Numbered from the stretch's first letter, positions 9,243-18,435 are shown. The stretch is DNA of 64,000 nucleotides from Natronococcus sp. AD-5 (GCF_030734285.1 NZ_CP132294.1:1240001-1304000); one strand, 5' to 3'. Notes: generated from the sequence alone by a model not told the origin. Numbers and translations: made by a program.

Positions 9243-9561
9243 TGTTGTTCTCCCACTTTTATTGAAGTAATGCAATTCTGGTTGTATAGATGTCACTGTA
9301 CTCTGTCGCCGATCGTAGTGAAGGCTGTCGAAGCGGCGGTCTCGGAGCCTACGCGTAGGTAGGGGACCGACCGTCTTAACGATTTTCAGACCAACCTGAT
9401 AGTAAACTCGAGCGTCGTATTCGCGAGGAGGTCGCTCGAGAGTCTCTTTCACGGGAGCGTGAACGTAGTTGGCCGAACACGTTACCCAGAATGATAGTGT
9501 TGTTATCGAATCTATCACAGTATCCAGAAAGATTACGTGCCTTCGGTGCGGGGACTCGCGT

Positions 9562-9732
9562 ATGATCGAACCACTGACATCCGGATCGGCGGTCCTCCTC
9601 GCGCTGGCGGCGATCGCGCTCCTGGCGGTCGTGATCGTCGCGATTCGAATCGCGATCAAAATGGCCATCCGCGTCGGCATCGTCGCCGCGATCGTGCTCG
9701 CCGGACTCTACACGGTCGGCGTTATCGGCTGA
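9562..9732 (+). CDS. Small two-segment membrane protein
   Basis: This 56-residue peptide is almost entirely hydrophobic, with two predicted membrane segments (about 8-30 and 33-54) joined by a short basic turn. The ATG at 9562 follows a TATA-free, SD-poor stretch, so the start is chosen on hydrophobic pattern; an in-frame extension to 9469 looks non-coding. Similar orphan membrane peptides are common in haloarchaea. Function unknown. Confidence 0.55.
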   Translation: MIEPLTSGSAVLLALAAIALLAVVIVAIRIAIKMAIRVGIVAAIVLAGLYTVGVIG

Positions 9733-9881
9733 CGCAACCGTCAACGCAGGTGAATCACCCCTCGATCCGGCGAAAGCGGGGAGTCTCGCCGGGCCCGCCC
9801 GTTCGGCGCGCAGTGGTCACTCACCGTCTCACAGTACACGGCGGCGGCGAGAAACTACGATTTCTGACCGAGCGCGAGTCG

Positions 9882-10511
9882 CTACGCTCCCTCGAGAAAG
9901 TTCTCGATCACGTCGTGACCCGCGGCCGTGAGCACGCTCTCGGGATGGAACTGGACGCACTCGATCGGAAACTCGCGGTGGCGAACGCCCATGACGAGCT
10001 CCGCGCCGCCGTGGTCCGCCGTGGCCGTCACCTCGAAACAGTCCGGAACCGCCGTCGCGACGAGCGAGTGGTAGCGACCGGCGCGAAAGCCCCGCTCGAG
10101 TCCGGCGTAGACGCCCTTCCCGTCGTGTTCGACCGACGACGACTTCCCGTGGATCGGCTCCGGCGCGCGGCCGACCGAACCGCCGTAGGCGTAGACGGCC
10201 GCCTCGAGCCCCAGACAGACGCCGAGCGTCGGCACCCCGGGACTGACCTCGCGCAGGACGCTCATCGAGACGCCGACGTCCCGATCGTTCTTCGGATGGC
10301 CGGGGCCGGGACTGACGATGATGGCGTCCGGTTCGACCGCTCGCACGTCCTCGAGCGACGCCGTGTTCTTCAGGACCTCGGTTTCCGTCCCCTCCTGCTG
10401 GCTGACGTACTCGACCAGATTGTACGTGAACGAGTCGTAGTTGTCGATGAACAGGACCCGACGCGTATCGGTCCGCTCACTCCCGTCGGGTTCGGGCGCG
10501 ATCGTACTCAT
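9882..10511 (-). CDS. trpG: Anthranilate synthase glutamine amidotransferase subunit
   Basis: This 209-residue subunit hydrolyses glutamine and passes ammonia to TrpE in tryptophan biosynthesis. It opens with FIDNYDSFTYNL and contains the oxyanion region SPGPGHP, nucleophile Cys99 in GVCLG and the His/Glu pair in FHPES (about 189-191). After the nucleophile it has LEAAV instead of the usual HQ-containing stretch. The start codon overlaps the trpE stop by 4 nt, so the two are translationally coupled. It is the last gene of the trpDFEG operon. Confidence 0.95.
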   Translation of the reverse strand: MSTIAPEPDGSERTDTRRVLFIDNYDSFTYNLVEYVSQQEGTETEVLKNTASLEDVRAVEPDAIIVSPGPGHPKNDRDVGVSMSVLREVSPGVPTLGVCLGLEAAVYAYGGSVGRAPEPIHGKSSSVEHDGKGVYAGLERGFRAGRYHSLVATAVPDCFEVTATADHGGAELVMGVRHREFPIECVQFHPESVLTAAGHDVIENFLEGA

Positions 10512-12169
10512 CGACTCACCCCCGGAGCCGTCTCGACGGGGTCGTCGGTCGCTTCGCCGTCGCGTTCGATCGCCTCGAGCGCCGCGAGGACGCCGCCCAT
10601 CTTCTTCTCCGTCTCCTCGTACTCCGCAGTTGGATCGCTGTCGGCGACCAGCCCGGCACCCGCGCGGACCGTGATCCTGTCTCGCTCGTCCTCGTTTTCG
10701 ACCGTGGCCGTCCGGATCACGATCGCGAAGTCGGCGTCCCCGGTCCAGGAGTAGTAGCCGACGCCGCCGCCGTAGAGCCCGCGTGGCTTGGTCTCGAGGT
10801 CGTCGATGATCTCCATCGCGCGGATCTTGGGCGCGCCCGAGAGGGTTCCGGCGGGGAACGCCGCTCGCGTCGCGTCGAACGCGTCCGCGTCCCCCGCCAG
10901 TTCGCCCGTCACCGTTGACTCGATGTGCTGGACGTGGCTGTACTTCAGCACGTTCATGAACTCGTCGACGCGCACCGAACCCGGTTCGGCGACGCGGCGC
11001 ACGTCGTTGCGCGCGAGGTCGACTAACATCGTGTGCTCCGCGCGCTCCTTCTCGTCGGCCAGCATCTCGCCGGCCAGCCGTCGATCCTCGACGGGACTCG
11101 AGCCCCGGTCGCACGTGCCCGCGATGGGGTTCGACATGACTTCGCGCCCGCGGACGGAGACGAGCGTCTCGGGGCTGGCGCCGACGACGGTCAGGTCGTC
11201 GTGCTCGAGCAGGTACATGTACGGCGACGGGTTCACCTCGCGCATCGCCTCGTAGAAGCCGATCGGATCGATCTCGCCGGTGAGCTCTCGGGTGCGAGAA
11301 ACGACGCCCTGGTAGATGTCGCCGTCCAGGACGTGCTCTTTGGCCCGTCGAACGCTCTCCTCGTACGTCGCTTTCGACCCCGCGACCTCGTCCTCCCGGA
11401 CGAACCCGCCGGTTTCCGGCCCCTCGGCCCCTCGAAGCGTCTCCTCGACGACGGCCGCCTCCGCCAGCAGGCGGTCGTAGACGTCGTCCGGGTCGTCTCC
11501 GGCCTCGAGCACCGGCGTGAACACGAGCGAGACCGTCCCGTCGCGTTCGTCGAAGGCGACCGTCTTCGTCGTCAGGACGAACTGCGCGTCGGGAAAGCGC
11601 GAGTCGGGACGCTCGAGACCCACTTCCGCGAGCCAGAGGTCGTAGACGGCGTCGTAGGCGAGAAAGCCGACGAGCCCGCCCTCCAGGTGCTGCCGATCGT
11701 GATCCGGAAAGTTCGCGAGGTGCGCATTCGGCAGCGCGGCGCGGAGCGCGTCGACCGTATCGCCCTCCGGTTCGGTCTCGAGCGCCTCGATCGGCGGGCC
11801 CGCGGAGAGCGCCTCGACGGACGTCCCCTCCGGACCGACCGTCACGACGGCTTCGGGATCGTACCCGACGTAGGAGTAGCGGGCGTGGCGGTCCGTCCGC
11901 GCGTCGCTCGGACGGAACGCGCCGTCCGGGTCGCTCGAGGCGGTCTTCTCCGCGCTCTCGAGCAGGAAGGCGTACGGCGATCGCTCCCGGTCGCTCGAGC
12001 GGCCGGTCAGCGCCGCGTAGGCGGCGAGCGGCGACGTCTCGACCTCGAGCGCGGCGACGGCCCGGACGACGACGGGACGCTCGCCGGGATCGCCGGCGTG
12101 TTCGCGAAACGCCTCGCGGTCGACGTCGAGCGTCGTCGACGCCGTCGTCGTTCGTTCTGACTCGCTCAT
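10508..12169 (-). CDS. trpE: Anthranilate synthase component I
   Basis: This 553-residue chorismate-utilising enzyme converts chorismate to anthranilate together with TrpG. The C-terminal catalytic domain contains SPETLVSVRGREV, the DLARNDVRRV motif and GTLSGAPKIRAMEIID, all diagnostic of TrpE. The N-terminal domain contributes the regulatory site expected to bind tryptophan. It overlaps trpG downstream and trpF upstream by 4 nt each. Confidence 0.96.
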   Translation of the reverse strand: MSESERTTTASTTLDVDREAFREHAGDPGERPVVVRAVAALEVETSPLAAYAALTGRSSDRERSPYAFLLESAEKTASSDPDGAFRPSDARTDRHARYSYVGYDPEAVVTVGPEGTSVEALSAGPPIEALETEPEGDTVDALRAALPNAHLANFPDHDRQHLEGGLVGFLAYDAVYDLWLAEVGLERPDSRFPDAQFVLTTKTVAFDERDGTVSLVFTPVLEAGDDPDDVYDRLLAEAAVVEETLRGAEGPETGGFVREDEVAGSKATYEESVRRAKEHVLDGDIYQGVVSRTRELTGEIDPIGFYEAMREVNPSPYMYLLEHDDLTVVGASPETLVSVRGREVMSNPIAGTCDRGSSPVEDRRLAGEMLADEKERAEHTMLVDLARNDVRRVAEPGSVRVDEFMNVLKYSHVQHIESTVTGELAGDADAFDATRAAFPAGTLSGAPKIRAMEIIDDLETKPRGLYGGGVGYYSWTGDADFAIVIRTATVENEDERDRITVRAGAGLVADSDPTAEYEETEKKMGGVLAALEAIERDGEATDDPVETAPGVSR

Positions 12170-12825
12170 GATTGCAGGGCCGGCGTCGACGCGTTCTTCG
12201 CTCGCTCGACGAACGTTTGCACGGCGTCGGCGTCCTTGCCGCCCTCGCGCCCCTCGACGCCGCTCGCGACGTCGACGGCGGACGGATCGACCGTCCGCAC
12301 GGCGTCGACGACGTTCTCGGGCGTCAGCCCCCCGGCGAGGATCAGCGGAGACTCGAGGTCCGCCGTCGCCGTGCGAGTCCGGTTCCAGTCGTGAGTTTCG
12401 CCGGTACCGCCACCGCCCCCCTCGCCGGGCGTGTCGACGAGCAGCCCGTCGGCGACGGCGTCGTAGCGCCCGGCGGTCGCCGCGTCCGCGTCGTCCGCGT
12501 CGAGGGCGACCAGGAGCGACGCGTCGATCGCTTCCCGTACCGACGCGAGTTCGTCCGGCTCGAGCGTCCCGTGGATCTGCACCGCGTCGGGACCGACCGC
12601 GTCGACCAGTTCGATCGCTTCGGCCGGATCGGTCGGCATCGTTACGAGCACGGTCGTCACGAACGGCGGCGCGGCCGCGACGAGTTCGGCCGCCCGATCG
12701 GATGCTACCTCGCGGTGGGTGTCGACCGGAACGTCACAGATGACGCCGATCGCGTCCGCCCCGGCGTCGGCCGCCGTCTCGAGGGCGGCTTCGTCCGTTA
12801 TTCCACAGACCTTCACGCGCGTCAT
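12166..12825 (-). CDS. trpF: Phosphoribosylanthranilate isomerase
   Basis: This 219-residue TIM-barrel enzyme catalyses the Amadori rearrangement of phosphoribosylanthranilate. The N-terminal VKVCGIT holds the catalytic cysteine, and the late LAGGLTPENV and DVASGVEG motifs form the phosphate site. It overlaps trpE and trpD by 4 nt each. A Gly-rich loop (GEGGGGGTG) in the middle is somewhat longer than in bacterial enzymes. Confidence 0.95.
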   Translation of the reverse strand: MTRVKVCGITDEAALETAADAGADAIGVICDVPVDTHREVASDRAAELVAAAPPFVTTVLVTMPTDPAEAIELVDAVGPDAVQIHGTLEPDELASVREAIDASLLVALDADDADAATAGRYDAVADGLLVDTPGEGGGGGTGETHDWNRTRTATADLESPLILAGGLTPENVVDAVRTVDPSAVDVASGVEGREGGKDADAVQTFVERAKNASTPALQS

Positions 12826-13850
12826 CGTGCCTCCTGCCCGACCGCCTCCGCCCGCCGCTGGGCGCAGAGCCGCTCGAGTTTCGTCGCCGCATCGCCGGAG
12901 TCGATCGCCTCGCGCGCGGCGTCGGCGCCCGCCTCGAGCGAGTCGGCGGCACCCGCGACGTAGATCGCCGCGCCGGCGTTCGCGAGGATGACGTCGCGTT
13001 TCGCACCCGCCACGTCGCCGTCGACGATCCCGCGCATGTCGGCCGCGTTCTCCCCCGGCGAGCCGCCCGCGATGTCCGCGATGTCGTGTTCTCCGAGGCC
13101 GAGATCCGCGGGCTCGAGCTCGTATTCTTCGACGTCCGTTCCCTCGACTTCGGCGACGACCGTTTCCCCGTGGATCGCGATCTCGTCCGTACCCGCGCCG
13201 TGGACGACCAGCGCGCGCTCGACGTCCATTCGCGCGAGGGCGTCCGCGAGGACGGGGACGAGATCGGGATCGTAGACGCCGACGACCTGGGCGTTCGCGC
13301 CGGCGGGGTTCGTCAGCGGGCCGAGCACGTTGAACACCGTCCGCATCCCGAGTTCCTTGCGGGGACCGATGACGGCCTTCATCGCCGGGTGAAAGACCGG
13401 GGCGAGCATGAAGCCGATCCCGTCGCGCTCGATCGCGTTCTCGACGGCCGGCGGCTCCGCCTCGACGTGAACGCCGACCTCCTCGAGCACGTCGGCGCTC
13501 CCCGAGGAGGAGGAGACCGAGTAGTTGCCGTGCTTGGCGACCGGCACGCCGGCCCCGGCGGCGACGATCGCGCTGGTCGTCGAGACGTTGATCGTGTTGT
13601 AGTCGTCTCCGCCCGTGCCGCAGGTGTCGACCAGCGGCTCCCTGTCGGGTTCGATCGTCCGGGCCGCCCGGCGCATTCCCTGCGCGAAGCCGGCGATCTC
13701 GGCCTCCGTCTCGCCTTTCGCGCGCAACGCCGCGAGTAGCGCGCCGATCTGTGCCTCCGTCGCGCCCTCAAACACCGCCGCCGAGGCCGCTCGAGCGTCT
13801 TCCTGTGTGAGATCCTGCCCGGCCGTAACCCGTTCGACGAACTCCTGCAT
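12822..13850 (-). CDS. trpD: Anthranilate phosphoribosyltransferase
   Basis: This 342-residue enzyme transfers phosphoribose from PRPP to anthranilate. The signature DTCGTGGDDYNTINVST and the following KHGNYSVSSSSGSADVL are the PRPP and anthranilate sites. I chose the ATG at 13850, which gives the usual N-terminus (MQEFVERV); 13 upstream codons in frame are open but unlike the family. It is the first gene of the trpDFEG operon. Confidence 0.95.
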   Translation of the reverse strand: MQEFVERVTAGQDLTQEDARAASAAVFEGATEAQIGALLAALRAKGETEAEIAGFAQGMRRAARTIEPDREPLVDTCGTGGDDYNTINVSTTSAIVAAGAGVPVAKHGNYSVSSSSGSADVLEEVGVHVEAEPPAVENAIERDGIGFMLAPVFHPAMKAVIGPRKELGMRTVFNVLGPLTNPAGANAQVVGVYDPDLVPVLADALARMDVERALVVHGAGTDEIAIHGETVVAEVEGTDVEEYELEPADLGLGEHDIADIAGGSPGENAADMRGIVDGDVAGAKRDVILANAGAAIYVAGAADSLEAGADAAREAIDSGDAATKLERLCAQRRAEAVGQEAR

Positions 13851-13861
13851 AGTGAGCACCA

Positions 13862-13908
13862 ATGTACGTAGTTGTCTTACAATGTCCAAATCAGTACATC
13901 AACTTAAG
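13862..13908 (-). promoter_or_regulatory. Probable trp operon promoter/operator
   Basis: Upstream of trpD there is an inverted repeat ATGTAC (13862-13867) / GTACAT (13894-13899) with 26 nt between, and inside it a shorter palindrome TTGT-ctt-ACAA (13872-13882). A TATA-like TTAAG lies at 13903-13907. TGTACA-type boxes are the targets of the methanogen TrpY repressor. Whether a similar regulator acts here is inference. Confidence 0.35.
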
Positions 13909-14032
13909 CGTGTCGGAGGTCCGTGGGGTGGAGTTACGCACGGCGGACGATTCGAAACCTTCAATTACGGTGCCCGGCAACGATTGAGTGCAGACAACGT
14001 GGCGCCGAACGCCGCGGAACGCGAAACCAGGC

Positions 14033-14107
14033 GGGTTGGTGGTCTAGTCTGGTTATGACACCTCCTTGACATGGAGGAGGCCGGCAGTTCAAATCTGCCC
14101 CAACCCA
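14033..14107 (+). tRNA. tRNA-Val (GAC)
   Basis: A 75-nt cloverleaf without intron: acceptor GGGTTGG/CCAACCC, anticodon stem CCTCC/GGAGG with loop TTGACAT (anticodon GAC at 14068-14070), T-stem GGCAG/CTGCC and discriminator A. CCA is not encoded. Its 3' end is partly duplicated about 120 nt downstream. Confidence 0.95.
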
Positions 14108-14159
14108 CTAATTTTGCTGCGAGCGAATCCGCGAGCAGTAGATTCGTTACGGCGGGCAG

Positions 14160-14229
14160 TTTGAACCACGCCGAGACGCGCGTAACGGAGCGAGCACGTC
14201 TCGGCGTGGTTCAAATCTTCCCCGGCCCA
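14160..14229. repeat. 19-bp inverted repeat with tRNA 3'-end-like tail
   Basis: Arms at 14160-14178 and 14197-14215 are perfectly complementary over 19 bp around an 18-nt spacer. The right arm continues into 14210-14229, which matches the last 20 nt of the neighbouring tRNA-Val (14088-14107) at 17 of 20 positions. It looks like an attachment-site duplication or the scar of a lost element. The rest of 14108-14468 has no convincing gene. Confidence 0.6.
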
Positions 14230-14467
14230 CTTCTCAACGACACAATGCGATGAGAGACCCGCTTCGTTGGCAGGTTCGCCTTCGCGTAATTCAAACCGGC
14301 GACCTACTTTTCGGGTACTGTCACCGTCAGCGCCGGAATATTCCGCTGACTGTGCCGGAACTGAACGGGCTGATCGGTAGTGATAGCGTCCACCGTGGTT
14401 GAGAATCTCACCCATCTTTGTTGGGGCGAGACACCACGTTAAATCTGTGAGGGAACAGCTTGAAAAG

Positions 14468-14477
14468 ACATATATGC
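14468..14477 (+). promoter_or_regulatory. TATA element for the BASS-family gene
   Basis: ACATATATGC fits an archaeal TATA box. Transcription would begin near 14500, about 60 nt before the chosen GTG start at 14560. This argues against translation starting upstream of 14500. Confidence 0.4.
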
Positions 14478-14559
14478 CTTCTTTCGAATACTCGCGGTTA
14501 TCATCCGATACACAGGTTACATCCGAAATATCCTCCGGTCGCAGCGTTCGCTTCTCGTC

Positions 14560-15456
14560 GTGCTCACCGCTACTCTCGCCGGCGTCGCGTACCCGGAATT
14601 CGCCGCTCCGCTTCAGCCGCTACTCCCCGTCCTCGTCGCCGGCTTGATCTTCACGGCGTTCTACGGGCTCAATTTCGGCGACGTCTCGGCACGGAGCGTT
14701 TCCGTCCCGCTTATCGTCTCTCTCGTCTGTCTCTATCTGATCGTGCCGATCGCGCTGTACCCGGTCGCCGCTCTGGTACTTTCCGGGGAGATCTTACTCG
14801 GGGTCCTCGTCGTCCTCTCCGCGCCGTTGGCCGCCGGTAGCTCGATCATCTGGACGCGCTTGAGCGGCGGGAATACGCTGCTGGCGACGGTCATCGTTCT
14901 CGTTTCGATGCTCCTCGCGCCACTTGTGATGCCCGCTATCATTACGCTCTTCGCCGATTCGGCGGTCGAGATCTCCGTCTCCGAGCTGTTCGTCGAGCTC
15001 GCGGCCATCATACTGGCCGCGGGGGTGCTCGCGTTTCTCGTCCCGAACGGGGCCGTTTCCGACGGCCAACTGGACGGATTCTCCGTCGCGACGATGGGCG
15101 CCCTGATTTACGCCGGGGTCGGCGGCTCTCCCGTTTCCTTCGATGCGTTCCAGTTCGCGTTCGTCGGCGGTATCGCGGTCGCAGCGCTGTGTCTCAGCGC
15201 GGCGGTCTCGTACGTCCTCCACGTGCGCGGGATGCGAAGCGACGACTGTCTCACCGTTCTCTTCTCGAGTTCGATGAAAAACATGAGCGTGTCGGTCATG
15301 GTCGGAGCGGTGTTCGGCGGCGGAGCGATCATCGCCAGTATAACCGCGTTCCACGTCGCCCAACAGGTCGTGAGTAGTTCCCTCGTTCGTCGCCTCGAGT
15401 CCGCGACGCCCGCGCAGTCGTCGGAGACCGTCACAGCGGGACTACTCGGCGACTAA
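14560..15456 (+). CDS. Bile acid:sodium symporter (BASS/SbtA-like) family transporter
   Basis: This 298-residue polytopic membrane protein has about nine hydrophobic segments. LSAPLAAGSSIIWTRLSGGN and SSSMKNMSVSVMVG match the two conserved discontinuous-helix regions of the BASS fold. Substrates in the family include bile acids, pantoate and other organic anions; none can be assigned here. The first usable start is GTG 14560. The frame is open back to a stop at 14461 and that stretch encodes plausible transporter N-terminus (residues like IRNILRSQRSLLVVL), yet it has no ATG, GTG or TTG. The true 5' end may be altered. Confidence 0.7.
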   Translation: MLTATLAGVAYPEFAAPLQPLLPVLVAGLIFTAFYGLNFGDVSARSVSVPLIVSLVCLYLIVPIALYPVAALVLSGEILLGVLVVLSAPLAAGSSIIWTRLSGGNTLLATVIVLVSMLLAPLVMPAIITLFADSAVEISVSELFVELAAIILAAGVLAFLVPNGAVSDGQLDGFSVATMGALIYAGVGGSPVSFDAFQFAFVGGIAVAALCLSAAVSYVLHVRGMRSDDCLTVLFSSSMKNMSVSVMVGAVFGGGAIIASITAFHVAQQVVSSSLVRRLESATPAQSSETVTAGLLGD

Positions 15457-15768
15457 CCGCGCTGTTGGGTCCACCGCGATTCGTTCTTCAGCCGGTCGCT
15501 CGAGCGACGGCGACTCTCCCCTCAGTTCGATACGTCGACGGCACCGTTCACACGTTCCGCCTCTCCGATTCGCCCGTCCGGAAGAGTTGACGAAATCCAC
15601 CCGAAGACGACGCGGACGACGGACGTCTTGGGCCCCGGTATCAGCCTAGCACCCGGGTCGGAGGCGATCTAACGTCATGCCCGATTTGCACTTTCGGCAG
15701 CGGCCGTTCTAGTCGAGTGCAATGATCGAACCACAGATGCGCGCTGCTTCGACAGAGGTGACCAACTA
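15457..15768. other. Intergenic region, nothing recognised
   Basis: About 310 nt between the BASS-family gene and the next small membrane protein gene. I see no RNA gene, repeat or convincing short ORF. A purine-rich GAGGTGA just before 15769 is a likely ribosome binding site. Confidence 0.5.
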
Positions 15769-16143
15769 ATGGGGTGGCAAGACTTCGTCTTCCTCGCGGG
15801 GAGTCTCCTGTCGGTCGCGTTCCTGTTCCCGACGCTGCGTGACGCGGCCGCGTGCGTCCCGCGTGCGACGAGCATTCCGTCGATGCTGATCGGGGGGGCT
15901 TACTCGTTCACGTTCATGACGCTCGGGATGACGTTCTCCGCGTTCGGCGCGCTTGCCGCCTGCACGATGTGGGGGCTCATCGTCTGCTTCCGCGGCCCGG
16001 ACGCCGACCGCGCGGGCACGCTCACGTCGTGGAGCAGAAGAGGACGGTGGTCGCTGTTCGTCGACGACTGTTACCGGTGGGGTCGTCGGCTCTTCGTTCC
16101 GTCCCGATTCGTCGACGATCGGTATCTGGAACCGTACGAGTAA
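15769..16143 (+). CDS. Conserved haloarchaeal membrane protein, unknown function
   Basis: This 124-residue protein has three hydrophobic segments (about 6-24, 36-56, 60-75) followed by a basic then acidic cytoplasmic tail. The N-terminus MGWQDFVFLAGSLLS with a TLRD turn recalls a family seen widely in haloarchaea. A GAGGTGA ribosome binding site lies 6 nt upstream of the ATG. It is 112 nt upstream of the Bat-type regulator in the same direction and could be co-transcribed. Function unknown. Confidence 0.65.
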   Translation: MGWQDFVFLAGSLLSVAFLFPTLRDAAACVPRATSIPSMLIGGAYSFTFMTLGMTFSAFGALAACTMWGLIVCFRGPDADRAGTLTSWSRRGRWSLFVDDCYRWGRRLFVPSRFVDDRYLEPYE

Positions 16144-16255
16144 CGTCGTTTTCTCGGACGTCTATCGGCCTGCGAACCCGAAGCGATCGCTCGCGCGGTT
16201 CGAACCATGGTGGGCCGGCTAAAGACACAAGGTTGTCCCTGACCGAGAGGTCGAT

Positions 16256-18346
16256 ATGTCCTCCTCGCCACCCGCTCCCGAGCGCCACTTCGAGACGATC
16301 GCACAGTGTGCCCGGGACGGGATCGTAACGATCTCCGCCGATATGACGGTGCAGTACGCGAATCCTGCGGTCGAAGATATCGTCGGCTACCCGCCCGACG
16401 AACTCGTCGGACGGTCGCTGACCGAGGTGCTGTCCGACGAGCCGGCTCGCGACCTCGAGGAGTGGGTCGACCGGTATCTCCGCACCGGTGAGAGAACGAC
16501 CGACTGGGGAGATATTCGAATTCGGGGGCGTCACCGCGACGGACGGTCGATCCCGCTCAGCGTTTCGTTGAGCGATTTCGAACAGGACGGTCGGCGATAC
16601 TTCACCGGCATCGTTCGAGACGTGACGGAGCAGGAACGCCGGGAGGAGCGACTGACGGGGCTGAATCGCTTAGCCCAGCAACTCACCGACGCGGAATCGG
16701 CTCGCGAAATCTGCGATCGAACCGTCGACGCCGCCCGCACGATCCTCGCGCATCCGGTCGCCGCGATAGCGCTGTACGACGACGAAGACGGCCGTCTCGA
16801 GCCGTGCGCCTGGACGCCGGAAGTCGACGAAATCGCGACCGGCGACGGACAGTTGTTCGAGACCGAACGGTCGATTCCGTGGGACGTCTTCGTCACGCAG
16901 GAGCAACGCGTCGTGAACGACCTTCTCGCCGAGACGGAGCTCGAGGCGACCGACACGCAACTGCGGAGTGCGGTGGTGCACCCGATCGGCACCTACGGCG
17001 TGTTCGTCGCCGGGGCGACGGAAGCCGACGCCTTTCGCGACGAGGACGTCGATCTCACGAGGCTGTTGGTCGGCAACGCCTACTCTACGCTAGAGCGCGT
17101 CGATCGGGAGCAAGCGTTGCGCGAACGAAAGGATCAGCTGGCGGAGAAGACGGCCTCGCTCGAGCGCCTTCGTCGCATCAACGACGTCATTCGAGAGCTG
17201 ACGACGGTGTTGACGGAATCGTCGGGTCGCGAGGAAATCACGAGCGAGGTCTGTACGCGGCTCGCGGAGTCGGACCCGTATCGATTCGTCTGGTTCGGCT
17301 CGCACGATCCGGCGAACGACGAGGTCGTCCCGGAGGCGGCCGCCGGTGACGAGCGCGGCTACCTCGACGCGATCACCGTCACGACGGCGGAATCCACCCG
17401 GGAACCGGTCGGGAACGCAGTTCGAACGCGAACGGTACAGCTTCGGAACAACGTCTACCAGGATCCGCCGTTCGAGCCGTGGCAACAGGAGGCGATTCAA
17501 CGCGGCTACCGGGCGAGTATCGCCGTTCCGATCCTCTACCGGGGGACGCTCTACGGTGCCCTCGCCCTGTACGCGGCCGAGGCGGACGTCTTCGACCAGC
17601 TCGAGGTCTCCGTCCTGCAGGAACTCGGAGAGACGATCGGCTACGCGTTGAACGCGGCCGAGCGCAAGCAAGCCTTCACCAGCGATCGATCGATCGAACT
17701 CGCGTTCGAGGTCGTGGACCGCGGGGACTCGATACTCGGAATGGTCGACGAGGTCGGCGGCCGATTCGAACTCGAGAACCTCGTCGAACGGAGCGACGGG
17801 TCGACGAGCGCGTTCTTCACCGTTCGCGGATCGGATCCGGACGAGGTCATCGCGTGGGCGAAGGAACGCGCTCAGTTGCACGAGATCCAGTTCCTGGCCG
17901 ACCGAGACGAGACGTACCTGTTCGAGTGTAAGCTCGACGAGTCGGCGGTCTGGTCGCAGCTACAACAGCGCGGAGGCGTGGTTTGCGAGGCTGACGCCAC
18001 GCCCGATTCGGCCCGGATCGTCGTTCGCATTCCCCGGAGTGCGGATCCGCGGTCGTTCGACGCGCTCCTGGAGGAGGAGTTCGGGTCCGTCGAACTCGTC
18101 GCCCGCCGGGAGTTCGAGGAGCCGGTGATGACGCCGGAGGAGTTCGAAGCGAAGTTCAGGGATCGATTGACCGACCGGCAGGACGAAGTCCTCCAGACGG
18201 CGTACTACGCGGGATTTTTCGAGTGGCCGCGCGATACCCAGTCCGACGAACTGGCCGACATTCTCGGGATCGCGCAGCCGACGGTGAGCAGGCACATCCG
18301 CTCCGGCGAGGAGAAGTTCCTCTCGATGATGTACGACGACCAGTAA
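16256..18346 (+). CDS. Bat-type (bacterio-opsin activator-like) PAS/GAF/HTH regulator
   Basis: This 696-residue cytoplasmic sensor-regulator has, in order, a PAS domain (about 8-130, with YANPAVEDIVGY), a GAF domain (about 140-285), a short coiled linker, a second GAF domain (about 310-470), a Bat-associated GAF/HTH-partner domain (about 475-635) and a C-terminal HTH_10 DNA-binding domain (about 640-692, TDRQDEVLQTAYYAGFFEWPR then IAQPTVSRHIRSGE). Family members control transcription in response to redox, light or small ligands. The signal is unknown. A GAGGT ribosome binding site precedes the ATG, and a 7-bp hairpin follows the stop. Confidence 0.92.
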   Translation: MSSSPPAPERHFETIAQCARDGIVTISADMTVQYANPAVEDIVGYPPDELVGRSLTEVLSDEPARDLEEWVDRYLRTGERTTDWGDIRIRGRHRDGRSIPLSVSLSDFEQDGRRYFTGIVRDVTEQERREERLTGLNRLAQQLTDAESAREICDRTVDAARTILAHPVAAIALYDDEDGRLEPCAWTPEVDEIATGDGQLFETERSIPWDVFVTQEQRVVNDLLAETELEATDTQLRSAVVHPIGTYGVFVAGATEADAFRDEDVDLTRLLVGNAYSTLERVDREQALRERKDQLAEKTASLERLRRINDVIRELTTVLTESSGREEITSEVCTRLAESDPYRFVWFGSHDPANDEVVPEAAAGDERGYLDAITVTTAESTREPVGNAVRTRTVQLRNNVYQDPPFEPWQQEAIQRGYRASIAVPILYRGTLYGALALYAAEADVFDQLEVSVLQELGETIGYALNAAERKQAFTSDRSIELAFEVVDRGDSILGMVDEVGGRFELENLVERSDGSTSAFFTVRGSDPDEVIAWAKERAQLHEIQFLADRDETYLFECKLDESAVWSQLQQRGGVVCEADATPDSARIVVRIPRSADPRSFDALLEEEFGSVELVARREFEEPVMTPEEFEAKFRDRLTDRQDEVLQTAYYAGFFEWPRDTQSDELADILGIAQPTVSRHIRSGEEKFLSMMYDDQ

Positions 18347-18366
18347 GGGGCTATGATGCTAGCCCC
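18347..18366 (+). terminator. Hairpin directly after the Bat-type regulator
   Basis: GGGGCTA (18347-18353) and TAGCCCC (18360-18366) form a perfect 7-bp stem with a 6-nt loop, starting one base after the stop codon. There is no T-tract, so termination is only a guess. Confidence 0.35.
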
Positions 18367-18435
18367 CGCTGCGCGTCGGTGGTATCGTCATACTGGCAAC
18401 GCCTACCCGGCGAGGGCTGCAAGGAACTACTACGC

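Noticed and set aside
9882-11114. A 410-codon minus-strand frame covering trpG
   Set aside because: Only the last 209 residues are TrpG; the rest is an arginine-rich antisense shadow of trpE.
14089-14415. A 108-codon minus-strand frame across tRNA-Val and the inverted repeat
   Set aside because: It translates tRNA and repeat sequence, a common artefact near haloarchaeal tRNAs.
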